DNA of 64,000 nucleotides from positions 1 through 64,000 of the forward strand of contig JANOKS010000100.1 of NCBI GenBank assembly GCA_031419455.1, written 5' to 3'. This stretch comes from UBA7672 sp031419455 (GTDB lineage: Bacteria > Pseudomonadota > Alphaproteobacteria > Caulobacterales > Hyphomonadaceae). This document shows positions 41,464 through 50,179 of the stretch, piece after piece; within the stretch, counting starts at the first letter, position 1, and each line of letters starts with the position of its first letter. The notes under the pieces are model-generated. The model made no database searches. It was not told where the DNA came from and worked only from the letters and a program-made list of their open reading frames with translations. A program made the position numbers and the translations under genes.

Positions 41464-42387
41464 ATGGCAGATACGGAAACGGGCAGGGCGACAGATGCTG
41501 CCATCCTGCCGACGCAGGAGATGTTCGATCTCTACGACCAGTACTGCCACAACGACATCGACCGGCGGACTTTCATGGATCGGCTGGGCAAGTTTGCGGT
41601 CGGCGGGCTGACGGTGGCGATGCTGGCCGAGGCGTTGCTGCCCCGGTACGCTAGCGCCCTGCAGCTGGCCGAGGACGACAGCCGCATCAAGGGCGCGCGC
41701 ATCACCTATGATTCGCCCAATGGCGCGGGCAAGCAGGGCAAGCAGATGGGCGGCTATCTGGTCCGCCCGGCGAAGCCGCGCGCCGCCAAGCTGCCCGCCA
41801 TTGTGGTGGTGCACGAGAACCGCGGCCTCAATCCGCACATCGCCGATGTGGCGCGCCGGGCGGCGGCCGCGGGCTTCATCGCTTTTGCGCCGGATGCGCT
41901 CTACCCGCTCGGTGGTTATCCCGGGACGGATGATGAGGGTCGCACCATGCAGGCGAGCCGTAATGGCGCAGAGATGTTGGAAGACTTTATCGCGGCGGTG
42001 CAGCTGATGCAGGCGCATCCGGAATGTACCGGCAAGGTCGGCATTGTCGGCTTCTGTTTCGGCGGCGGCATCTGCAACAACGTCGCGGTGCGCGTGCCGA
42101 CGCTGGCTGCTTCCGCGCCGTACTATGGCGGCGCTGCCGCGCTGACCGACGTTCCGAAAATCCAGGCGCCGCTGATGGTGACGCTGGCCGGTATCGATGA
42201 GCGCATCAACGCCGCCTATCCGGCCTATGAGGCGGAGCTGAAGAAGGCGGGCAAGACGGTGACCGTGCACACGTATGAGGGCTGCCAGCATGGCTTCCAC
42301 AACGACACGACGCCGCGCTTCGATCCCGAGAATGCACGCGTGGCGTGGAACCGGACGCTCGATTTCTTCCGCCAGAACCTGACCTGA
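41464..42387 (+). CDS. Dienelactone hydrolase family protein with Tat-like signal
   Basis: A 307-aa exported alpha/beta hydrolase. An N-terminal extension holds a Tat-like motif, RRTFMDRLG (34-42), then a hydrophobic stretch (FAVGGLTVAMLAEALL). The Cys nucleophile is in GFCFGGGIC, with further triad candidates in GIDERIN and YEGCQHGFHND. VVVHENRGLNPHIADVARR is the oxyanion-side strand. This YghX-type architecture is periplasmic. Substrate unknown. Confidence 0.87.
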   Translation: MADTETGRATDAAILPTQEMFDLYDQYCHNDIDRRTFMDRLGKFAVGGLTVAMLAEALLPRYASALQLAEDDSRIKGARITYDSPNGAGKQGKQMGGYLVRPAKPRAAKLPAIVVVHENRGLNPHIADVARRAAAAGFIAFAPDALYPLGGYPGTDDEGRTMQASRNGAEMLEDFIAAVQLMQAHPECTGKVGIVGFCFGGGICNNVAVRVPTLAASAPYYGGAAALTDVPKIQAPLMVTLAGIDERINAAYPAYEAELKKAGKTVTVHTYEGCQHGFHNDTTPRFDPENARVAWNRTLDFFRQNLT

Positions 42388-42395
42388 GGCCGTTC

Positions 42396-42917
42396 ATGAT
42401 CCACCACGTTCACGCTGTGATTGCCGCCGCCCTTGTGCTCAGCGCGTGCGGGGGAAGCGGGCCCGCGCCCGCCGTACAGGCGCCCGTTGTGGACGCGCCG
42501 GAGACGGCTGCCGTGCCGCCGGCGGTGGATGGCTGGCGCGAGTATCCGCTGCCCGAGCACGTCGTCTCGATCCGGCCGGGCAAGTGGCGGACGGACGTCA
42601 TTGATGTGCCTGTGCCTGCGGGCAAGGGTCTCGAATACAAACTGACAATGAACAAGGGCGACGGGCTGGTCTACACCATCACCTATGGTGCGCTGGAGCA
42701 TGCCGGGCTGATGGTGGTGGAATTCCACGGCCACACCGAGCAGGTCGATGGGGTGGGCGACCTGATGTATTATTCCAGGGGGGGAGGGGCCGAGCAGAGC
42801 GGCGTCTTCACCGCGCCATGGGACGGCATCCACGGCTGGTATCTCAAGAACGACGGCGACAAGGACGTCGTCGCCAAGCTCCAACTTGCCGGCTTCTATA
42901 AGCTCGAGGCAAAGTAG
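42396..42917 (+). CDS. Lipoprotein of unknown function (173 aa)
   Basis: The ATG at 42396 gives a lipoprotein signal (MIHHVHAVIAAALVLSACGG, lipobox LSAC) and a Pro/Ala-rich linker. A beta-rich domain follows (YTITYGALEHAGLMVVEFHG, then HTEQVDG, and late GIHGWYLKNDGDKDVVAKLQ), which looks like a carbohydrate- or lipid-binding jelly-roll. It follows the hydrolase by 8 bases, so the two are probably one operon. Confidence 0.72.
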   Translation: MIHHVHAVIAAALVLSACGGSGPAPAVQAPVVDAPETAAVPPAVDGWREYPLPEHVVSIRPGKWRTDVIDVPVPAGKGLEYKLTMNKGDGLVYTITYGALEHAGLMVVEFHGHTEQVDGVGDLMYYSRGGGAEQSGVFTAPWDGIHGWYLKNDGDKDVVAKLQLAGFYKLEAK

Positions 42918-42922
42918 GCCCG

Positions 42923-43789
42923 TCAGGTCGTGTGCTGTTCCTGCAGCCAGCGCGTCATCACGCCGCCGCGCACGCATTGCGCCCACGCCTGTTCAGGCGT
43001 CTCGGCATAGGTGAACAGCGTCTCGTCAATCTTCGAGATGACGCCGTGCTTCACGAGCGCGTGGAAGTTGATGACCTCCTCCCAGAACTTCCGGTCGTAG
43101 AGCACGATCGGGATCGGAGGCGCCTTCTCCGTCTGGCGCAGGGCGAGGATCTCGAACAGCTCGTCGAACGTGCCGAGACCGCCCGGAAAGACGACGAGCG
43201 CGTTGGCGCGCATCGCAAAGTGCATCTTGCGCATCGCGAAATAATGGAAGCGGAAGGTGAGGTCGGGCGTCGAGTAGGCGTTGGGTTCCTGCTCCATCGG
43301 CAGGGTGATGTTGTAGCCGATCGAGGGCGCGCCGACATCGTGTGCGCCGCGGTTGGCCGCTTCCATGATGCCCGGACCGCCGCCTGTGGCGATGACGTTG
43401 TCGCGGCGCGGCTTGCCGTCGAGCTTGGCGCCGCCCTGTTCGGACGCGATGCGGGCGAAGGCGCGGGCTTCGTCATACCAGCGGCGATGATCGGGCGTAC
43501 CTTTGGGCGAGAAGCGCGCCGAGCCGAACACCACGATGGTGGAACGCACGCCCCACCGGTCGAGCGCTTCCTCCACCTTGGCGTATTCCAGCATGAAGCG
43601 GATGCCGCGCTGGGCGTCCTGCAGCAGCCAGTCCGTATCGAGCGAGGCGAGGCGATACGACGGCGAGGCCATCTGCGCCGCATTGGCGCCCTTCGGGTGG
43701 GAGAGGGCGAACATGGTCGCCGCCTCAACCTTCGCCGCGGGCGATTTGGCGGCTGGGGGTTTGCCGGATTTTGCGGGTTTGCGGGCCAT
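42923..43789 (-). CDS. LOG family protein (TIGR00730-like Rossmann fold)
   Basis: A 288-aa protein of the LOG/lysine-decarboxylase-like family, some members of which hydrolyse cytokinin riboside 5'-monophosphates or act as nucleosidases. The signature PGGLGTFDELFE is present with the upstream VIATGGGPGIMEAANRGAHD. An Ala/Lys-rich N-terminal extension (ARKPAKSGKPPAAKSPAAKV) precedes the fold. Role in this organism unknown. Confidence 0.88.
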   Translation of the reverse strand: MARKPAKSGKPPAAKSPAAKVEAATMFALSHPKGANAAQMASPSYRLASLDTDWLLQDAQRGIRFMLEYAKVEEALDRWGVRSTIVVFGSARFSPKGTPDHRRWYDEARAFARIASEQGGAKLDGKPRRDNVIATGGGPGIMEAANRGAHDVGAPSIGYNITLPMEQEPNAYSTPDLTFRFHYFAMRKMHFAMRANALVVFPGGLGTFDELFEILALRQTEKAPPIPIVLYDRKFWEEVINFHALVKHGVISKIDETLFTYAETPEQAWAQCVRGGVMTRWLQEQHTT

Positions 43790-43880
43790 GGGCGTCTCTT
43801 CTGAAGGGCCGCCTGTTTAGCCAAGAGTGGTGAAGGAAGCGACTAGAAAGGTGGGGTTCGCGAAGTAGAACATCTTGGGG

Positions 43881-44000
43881 TGTCATCCCGGAAGCGCGTA
43901 GCGCTATCCGGGAACCATCGTGAGAGTACGACGGTGGACGAATGGGTCCCGGCTCTCCCCCGGATAGCGCTTCGCGCATCCGGGGTCGGCCGGGATGACA
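43881..44000. repeat. Palindromic repeat, second copy of the CTTGTCATCCCGG family
   Basis: TGTCATCCCGGAAGCGC opens it and GGCCGGGATGACA closes it. Internal blocks (AGCGCTATCCGGGAACCAT, GAATGGGTCCCGGCTCTC) match those at 19307-19412. It separates the LOG gene from polA and has no ORF. Confidence 0.8.
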
Positions 44001-44041
44001 AACCTGAGTGTGAGCCGTGAACCGGACATGGCGCTTCCCCC

Positions 44042-46951
44042 TCAATGTGCCTCCGCCCACGAACGCGCATGCTTCGCCTCTACCACCAGCGGCACGTTGA
44101 GCTGCACTACAGGCAGCGGTGCGCCAGACATCACCTTTACGGCGATCTCGGCGAGTGACTTCGCTTCCTTTTCGGGACACTCGAACACCAGCTCGTCATG
44201 CACCTGCAGCAGCATGCGCGCCTTGAGGCCTGCATCCTTCAGCGCCCGCGGCATGCGGATCATGGCGCGCTTGATGATGTCGGCGGCCGAGCCTTGCAGC
44301 GGGGCGTTGATCGCCTGGCGTTCGCCGAAGGAACGTTCGGCGCCGTTGGGCGACTTGATCTGCGGCAGCCAGACCTTGCGGCCGAAGATCGTCTCGACAT
44401 AGCCATGCTCGCGGCCGAAGGCGCGGTACTGTTCCATGTAGTCCTGGATGCCGGGGAATTTCTGGAAGTATTTCTTGATGTAGGCGGCGGCTTCCTCGCG
44501 CGGGATCGACAGCTGGCGTGCGAGGCCGAAGCCGGAGATGCCGTAGATGATGCCGAAATTGATCGCCTTGGCCTGGCGGCGGATCATCGGGTCCATGCCC
44601 TTCACGGGCACGTTGAACATCTCGCTCGCCGTCATCGCATGGATGTCGACGCCGTCGTTGAAGGCCTGGCGCAAGCTCGGAATGTCGGCCACGTGGGCGA
44701 GCAGGCGCAGTTCGATCTGCGAATAGTCGGCCGAGAGAAGCACATTGCCGGGCGCGGCGATGAAGGCTTCGCGGATCTTGCGGCCTTCCTCGGTGCGGAT
44801 CGGGATGTTCTGCAGGTTCGGGTCGGTGGAGGCGAGGCGGCCGGTCTGTGCGCCGGCGAGCGAATAGGACGTGTGGACGCGGCCCGTATCCTTGTTGATC
44901 GCCTCGCTCAGCGTCTCCGTGTAGGTCGAGCGCAGCTTGGACAGCATGCGCCAGTCGAGCAGAACCTTCGGGAGTTCGTGGCCATACGCGGCGAGATCTT
45001 CGAGCGCATCCGCGCCGGTGGCCCATGCGCCGGTCTTGGTGCGCTTGGCGCCGACGACATCGGCCAGCTTCATCTCGTCGAACAGGATTTCACCGAGCTG
45101 TTTCGGGCTGCCGAGATTGAACGGCCGACCGACGAGCTTGTGCGCCTCGTCCTCCAGCCCGGCCATGCGTTGGGCGAATTCGCCTGAAAGTTGCGACAGG
45201 CGGTTGCGGTCCACCAGTACACCTTGACGCTCCATCTCCGACACGACCTGGATCAGCGGACGATCCATCGTCTCGTAGACCGTCGCAACGCCCTCGCGCG
45301 GCAGGCGCGGCTTGAGCCGCTCCCACAGGCGGAAGGTGACGTCGGCGTCTTCGGCGGCGTAGCGCGTAGCCTTGTCCAGTGGCGTCTGGTCGAAGGTGAT
45401 CTGCGACTTGCCCGAGCCGATCAGTTCCTTGATCGGGATCGGCGTGTGTCCGAGATGGAGCCCGGAGAGTTCGTCCATGCCGTGATTGTGCTGGCCGGCT
45501 TCCAGCACGAAGGACAGCAGCATGGTGTCGTCGATGAGGCCGACATCGATGCCGAGGCCGCAGAAGATCGAGATGTCATACTTGATGTTCTGTCCGATCT
45601 TGAGGACGGCCCTGTCCTCCAGCAGCGGCTTCAGCATCTCGAGCGCGACGCTCATGTCGATCTGCTTCGGCTTGTCGCCCGAGAGCAGGTCCGTCCTGTT
45701 CGCGCCGTGGCCGAGCGGGATGTAGCAGGCCTTGCCGGGGCTGAGCGCCATCGACACGCCGGCTAGTCTCGCCGTCATCGGATCGAGGCCGTCGGTCTCG
45801 GTGTCCACCGCGAAGAAGCCCTGTTCCTTCGCGGTCACGATCCACCACATCAGGCGTTCAATCTCGGTCACAGTCTCGTAGGCGTCGAGGTTGAAGGGAT
45901 AGGCTTCGGGCGGTGCTGGGGCGAAACTCTCACCGGGCACGCCGTTGGCTGCAGCCGTCGCGGCCGGTCTTGGCGCAGCGCCGCAATTGGCCGCCAGGGC
46001 TTTCGACAACGCCTGTCCGCCGGCAGAGGATGACAGCGGCGGCGCAGCTTCCACGCCAAGTGTCTGAGACACGCGCGTGGTGAGCGTGCGGAATTCCATC
46101 TCCTGCAGGAAGGCGAGCAAGGGGCCCGGTTCGGGGTCCGAGACGCCAAGCTCTTCGAGCGGTGTTTCGACCTGGACATCATCCTTCAGCGTGACGAGCA
46201 CTTTCGAGAGGCGCGCCTTGTCGGCGTGTTCGATCAGGGACTCGCGGCGCTTGGGCTGCTTGATCTCGGCCGCTCGGGCGAGCAGCGTTTCGAGGTCGCC
46301 ATACTCCTGGATCAGCAACGCGGCCGTCTTGATGCCGATGCCGGGGACGCCGGGAACATTGTCCACGCTGTCGCCGCACAGCGCCTGCACGTCGATCACC
46401 TTGTCTGGCGTCACGCCGAACTTCTCGAACACTTCGGGAGCGCAGATCCTGCGATCCTTCACCGTGTCGAGCATGCAGATCTGATCGTTGACCAGTTGCA
46501 TCAGGTCCTTGTCGGCAGACACAATGGAGACGCGCGCGCCCTTTGCCGCCGCCTGCCGCGAATAAGTGGCGATGAGGTCGTCCGCCTCGAAGCCCTTCAT
46601 CTCCAGCGCGGGCTGGCCGAAGGCGATGGTGGCGCGGCGCACGAGCGGGAATTGCGGGATCAGGTCTTCGGGCGGATCGGGGCGCTGGGCCTTGTACTGG
46701 TCGTAAAGGTCGTTGCGGAATGTGTGCTGGCCGGCATCGAAGATGCACGCGAAATGGGTTGGCTGGTCGCCGGCCTTCAAGTCCTCCAGCACTTTCCACA
46801 GCATGTTGCAGAAGCCCGAGATCGCGCCCACGGGCAGGCCGTCGGACTTGCGCGTCAGTTGCGGCAAGGCGTGGTATGCGCGGAAGATGAAGCCGGACGC
46901 GTCGATCAGGTAGACGTGGCTCGATGCGTCGACGGGGCGGTGCACAGGCAT
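44042..46951 (-). CDS. polA: DNA polymerase I
   Basis: The 969-aa polymerase performs Okazaki-fragment processing and repair. The N-terminal 5'-3' exonuclease domain is seen in VYLIDASGFIFRAYHALPQL and GVPGIGIKTAALLI; the 3'-5' exonuclease domain contains the DxE of FFAVDTETDGLDPM; the polymerase has motif A LLSADYSQIELRLLAH, motif B RRQAKAINFGIIYGISGFGL and motif C LLQVHDELVFE. I chose the ATG at 46951 (MPVHRPVDASSHVYL); an in-frame ATG at 46975 is possible. All catalytic residues look intact. Confidence 0.96.
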   Translation of the reverse strand: MPVHRPVDASSHVYLIDASGFIFRAYHALPQLTRKSDGLPVGAISGFCNMLWKVLEDLKAGDQPTHFACIFDAGQHTFRNDLYDQYKAQRPDPPEDLIPQFPLVRRATIAFGQPALEMKGFEADDLIATYSRQAAAKGARVSIVSADKDLMQLVNDQICMLDTVKDRRICAPEVFEKFGVTPDKVIDVQALCGDSVDNVPGVPGIGIKTAALLIQEYGDLETLLARAAEIKQPKRRESLIEHADKARLSKVLVTLKDDVQVETPLEELGVSDPEPGPLLAFLQEMEFRTLTTRVSQTLGVEAAPPLSSSAGGQALSKALAANCGAAPRPAATAAANGVPGESFAPAPPEAYPFNLDAYETVTEIERLMWWIVTAKEQGFFAVDTETDGLDPMTARLAGVSMALSPGKACYIPLGHGANRTDLLSGDKPKQIDMSVALEMLKPLLEDRAVLKIGQNIKYDISIFCGLGIDVGLIDDTMLLSFVLEAGQHNHGMDELSGLHLGHTPIPIKELIGSGKSQITFDQTPLDKATRYAAEDADVTFRLWERLKPRLPREGVATVYETMDRPLIQVVSEMERQGVLVDRNRLSQLSGEFAQRMAGLEDEAHKLVGRPFNLGSPKQLGEILFDEMKLADVVGAKRTKTGAWATGADALEDLAAYGHELPKVLLDWRMLSKLRSTYTETLSEAINKDTGRVHTSYSLAGAQTGRLASTDPNLQNIPIRTEEGRKIREAFIAAPGNVLLSADYSQIELRLLAHVADIPSLRQAFNDGVDIHAMTASEMFNVPVKGMDPMIRRQAKAINFGIIYGISGFGLARQLSIPREEAAAYIKKYFQKFPGIQDYMEQYRAFGREHGYVETIFGRKVWLPQIKSPNGAERSFGERQAINAPLQGSAADIIKRAMIRMPRALKDAGLKARMLLQVHDELVFECPEKEAKSLAEIAVKVMSGAPLPVVQLNVPLVVEAKHARSWAEAH

Positions 46952-47014
46952 GGACAACCTCTTCTTGCCCCTCACCTAACAGCCCGCGCCCGCGAGGGCC
47001 AGATTGCTGGGGCC

Positions 47015-47695
47015 ATGCACTCGCATGTCAGGAAGCGCCTTTTCTTGTTGCTCCTGCTTTGGCTGGTATCGGGACGGCTGTGGGCGCGCATGCGCGCATC
47101 TCTCGATCTGATCCGCAAACGTGACGGGCGACCGCCCATCATCTTCCTGCGGTCGTTCCAGGACGACGGAAATGACGGCAGCCCGCTTCTGGAAAAAGAC
47201 CTCAATGCGGCGCTTCGCGCCTACGGCCTGTTTGTCGCTATCGGTCGCCCGGGCGAGCTGCGTCCGGCAGCCGCCGCACGGCAGTACTTTCGCGCTGATC
47301 GCTGGCAAGAAGCTGTCGCCGCGCTCATGGACGAAAGCGGCGCCATCATCGTCGTCCCAGGCCTGACGCCTAGCCTCGATTGGGAGATTGCCCAAGTCGT
47401 CGGCCGAGGCCATCTGCACAAGACCATCTTCGTACTTCCTCCGCGCGGCAATCTGTTGGCAAGATTCCAGCGCCTTTACGCGCAGTTGGCGGAAACACCA
47501 GAAATCCGCGAGTTTCCAAGTCTGCAGGGGGTCAAGCTCAGTACTGTCTTCCACGATCACAAGCAGGGCTGGGTCCTGATAACCTCTGAAGAAGATTCAC
47601 TGGGCGCCCAGGAGGCGGCGATTGACGTGGCGCTTTACGGAATGTGGGTCGCCTCGCGTCTCCCGCCACAGGCCAAGCCATTCAAGAATGCCTAA
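47015..47695 (+). CDS. Membrane-anchored protein, possibly TIR/SLOG-like
   Basis: A 226-aa protein. One N-terminal helix (FLLLLLWLVSGRLWA, about residues 10-24) is followed by a domain whose pattern is PIIFLRSFQDDGNDG, then YGLFVAIGRPGELRPAAAAR, RWQEAVAALMDESGAIIVVP and SLDWEIAQVV. I recall similar domains with PILFLRSFxDD...AIGxPGE...IVV...WEI in actinobacteria and cyanobacteria, often proposed as TIR- or SLOG-like nucleotide-sensing folds; this is recall, not a search. It is divergent from polA and may be a signalling or defence protein; no partner gene is evident. Confidence 0.55.
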   Translation: MHSHVRKRLFLLLLLWLVSGRLWARMRASLDLIRKRDGRPPIIFLRSFQDDGNDGSPLLEKDLNAALRAYGLFVAIGRPGELRPAAAARQYFRADRWQEAVAALMDESGAIIVVPGLTPSLDWEIAQVVGRGHLHKTIFVLPPRGNLLARFQRLYAQLAETPEIREFPSLQGVKLSTVFHDHKQGWVLITSEEDSLGAQEAAIDVALYGMWVASRLPPQAKPFKNA

Positions 47696-47795
47696 CCAAT
47701 GCGGTTGGCAGGCGCGACGTCCCCTGCCGCCGCTCCACCGGAATTTAAGCAATCCCTGCCAGCATCCTCGAAAGTTTCGCGTTTGGGGTTACGCC

Positions 47796-49970
47796 ATGAG
47801 CAAGGCGCACGTGTCCGGTAGAGATGGCAAGGGCGGCGTGAAGCGCTTCAGCCACGCCTATCTCAGGAACGGCACGACGATGCTGGGCGTGATGCTGGCC
47901 ATCGCGAACAGCGTGATTATCGGACATTTCCACGGACCGGCCTGGGCAGCGCTCTGGGCCGTGGCCGCCGTGGCGCTGCTTTACGTCGTCATCATCATGT
48001 CCGTTCGCCTGAATCTGGGCGACAAGACTGCTATTCGCCCCCTTGGCGTCGCCCAGCCCGTTCTCGTCGCGCTCTGGATGGGAAGCGCCACGGCGTTCTG
48101 GATGACGGGCGACAAGGCAGGCTGGATCATCGCGGTCACGATTCCGGCTTCATGGGCGATCCACATCATTTTCAACGGGCGGGACAATCTCGCGCACATG
48201 CTGCGCGGGCTCGCGATCTGCACCGTGCCGATGATCGGTTTCCTGCTGTTCGCCTCCTGGACGCACTATCCGTTCTGGGTTGCTGTGGCCGGCAGCGTCT
48301 CGGCAGTCGCCATGGTCGCCAGCATTGCCGAGTCCGCGAGGATTTCGCACCGGAACTTCGTCGCGCTGCAGGGGGCGCTCGCCCAGACCGACGCCTCCAA
48401 GGTGCGGCTTGAATTCGCCATACGGGGCGCGGGCGACGGCTATTTTGAAATCGATTTCGAGACGCTGGACGCGACCCTGAATTCCGGGCTGGCCGCGCTG
48501 ATCGGCGTCGACGTCCGCACTGGCCCGCTGGAGGCTTTCCACGAGTTCGTCCACCCGGATGACCGCGAGATGGTGTTCTCGACCATTGACACCGCACGCG
48601 ACGGCCTGATCGACGGCTGGAAGCAGGAAATGCGGGTCCGTCTTGCATCAGGCGAATGGTGCTGGATGTCGCTGCGCGCACAGGTCATCGCGGCCAACGC
48701 CGCCCACGGCCGCATGCTGATCGGCACCGTGATGGACCTCAGCGCCTGGAAGACCATCGAGGCCGAGATGCGCGCCGCCAAGGAATCGGCCGAAGCCCAT
48801 TCAGTCGCCAAGTCGCAGTTCCTCGCCAACATGAGCCATGAAATCCGCACCCCGCTCAACGGCGTGCTCGGCATGGCGCAGGCGCTCGACGCTGACGATC
48901 TGTCTGCGGAGCAGAAGGACAAGGTCGGCGTCATCCTCGATTCCGGCAAGTCGCTGATGGCGCTTCTCAATGATGTTCTGGACCTGACAAAGATCGAGGC
49001 GGGGAAAATGGAAATCTCGGCGGTTCCCGGCGACTTCCTGCATACCATGAAGCGCACGCGGCAGCTCTTTCAGGCGACGGCCGAGGAAAAGGGCCTCGAC
49101 CTGCTCGTCCGGTACGACTCGAACTTCCCCCAACGTCTCAGCTACGACCCGACACGCGTCCGGCAATGCGTCAGCAACCTGATTTCCAACGCGATCAAGT
49201 TCACCTCCAAGGGGCGCGTCGAGATTTCGTTGTCCTCGAAGCGGCTCGACACCGGCGATCATATGGTGGTCGTCGAAGTCAGCGACACCGGCATCGGCAT
49301 GGCTGAGGAGACTGTGGGCAAGCTGTTCTCGGTCTTCACCCAGGCTGATGGCGCAACGACGCGCAAGTTCGGCGGCTCAGGCCTTGGCCTCGCCATCTCG
49401 CGGCAGCTTGCGCGCATGATGGGCGGCGATATCACTGTCGCCAGCGAGCTCGGCAAGGGCTCCATCTTCAGCTTCACCTTCCGCGCGCATGAGGCGGCGG
49501 CCGCCGCGCCGTCGCCCGGTCCCTCGCCGTCGCGCGCCGCCGAACCGTCGCGGAAATCGCTGCGCGGCATGCGGGTTCTGCTGACGGACGACAACGCCAT
49601 CAATCGGCAGGTCATCAAGCTGTTCCTCGCGCCGCAGGGCTGCGACATCGTCGAGGCGACCAATGGCAAGGAGGCGCTGGACCTTCTCGCGCAGCACGAA
49701 TTCGACATCGTCCTGCTCGACGTCCACATGCCGGTCATGGACGGCAAGGAAGCGATCCAGCGCATGCGGGCCGAGCCGCGCTGGAAGAACCTGCCGGTCA
49801 TCGCCCTGACTGCCGACGCGATGAGCGGCGACCGCGAGAAGTACATCGCGCTGGGGATGACCGACTACGTCTCGAAGCCGGTGGACCAGCGCGAGCTGAT
49901 CGCCAAGATGCATCTGGTGAAGGGCCTCGAGGTCAAGCAAGCCCGTCCGCCCGCCGCCCGCACCGCCTAA
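47796..49970 (+). CDS. Hybrid histidine kinase / response regulator
   Basis: A 724-aa sensor. Several N-terminal transmembrane helices (about 25-190) precede a PAS-like region (about 205-330, FEIDFETLDATLNSGLAALI). The HisKA block contains the phospho-acceptor His in FLANMSHEIRTPLNGVLGMA. The HATPase region has N, G1 and G2 boxes (NLISNAIKFTSKG, DTGIGMAEETVGKLFSVF, GGSGLGLAIS). A Pro/Ala linker leads to a C-terminal receiver with LLDVHMPVMDG as phospho-Asp site and conserved SKPVDQRE Lys. The stimulus is unknown. I chose the ATG at 47796; the frame is open to 47622. Confidence 0.9.
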   Translation: MSKAHVSGRDGKGGVKRFSHAYLRNGTTMLGVMLAIANSVIIGHFHGPAWAALWAVAAVALLYVVIIMSVRLNLGDKTAIRPLGVAQPVLVALWMGSATAFWMTGDKAGWIIAVTIPASWAIHIIFNGRDNLAHMLRGLAICTVPMIGFLLFASWTHYPFWVAVAGSVSAVAMVASIAESARISHRNFVALQGALAQTDASKVRLEFAIRGAGDGYFEIDFETLDATLNSGLAALIGVDVRTGPLEAFHEFVHPDDREMVFSTIDTARDGLIDGWKQEMRVRLASGEWCWMSLRAQVIAANAAHGRMLIGTVMDLSAWKTIEAEMRAAKESAEAHSVAKSQFLANMSHEIRTPLNGVLGMAQALDADDLSAEQKDKVGVILDSGKSLMALLNDVLDLTKIEAGKMEISAVPGDFLHTMKRTRQLFQATAEEKGLDLLVRYDSNFPQRLSYDPTRVRQCVSNLISNAIKFTSKGRVEISLSSKRLDTGDHMVVVEVSDTGIGMAEETVGKLFSVFTQADGATTRKFGGSGLGLAISRQLARMMGGDITVASELGKGSIFSFTFRAHEAAAAAPSPGPSPSRAAEPSRKSLRGMRVLLTDDNAINRQVIKLFLAPQGCDIVEATNGKEALDLLAQHEFDIVLLDVHMPVMDGKEAIQRMRAEPRWKNLPVIALTADAMSGDREKYIALGMTDYVSKPVDQRELIAKMHLVKGLEVKQARPPAARTA

Positions 49971-50179
49971 GGCGCCTCCCCGCGACCAACTGCACACGCC
50001 GGCGTGATCCTTCGCGCAGGGTAGACGGCGGCCATCATTGTTCCGCAATTTCAGCGCTGGTATGGGTGCGGCGACCGTCTTCGTGGCGGACAGGTCGCCT
50101 TGCGGACGCACCGCTTTGGGGCCACTGTCCGCGGCGGAACCAGCCCCGAGACGGGCTGTTGATCGGGAGTCCTGAACCT

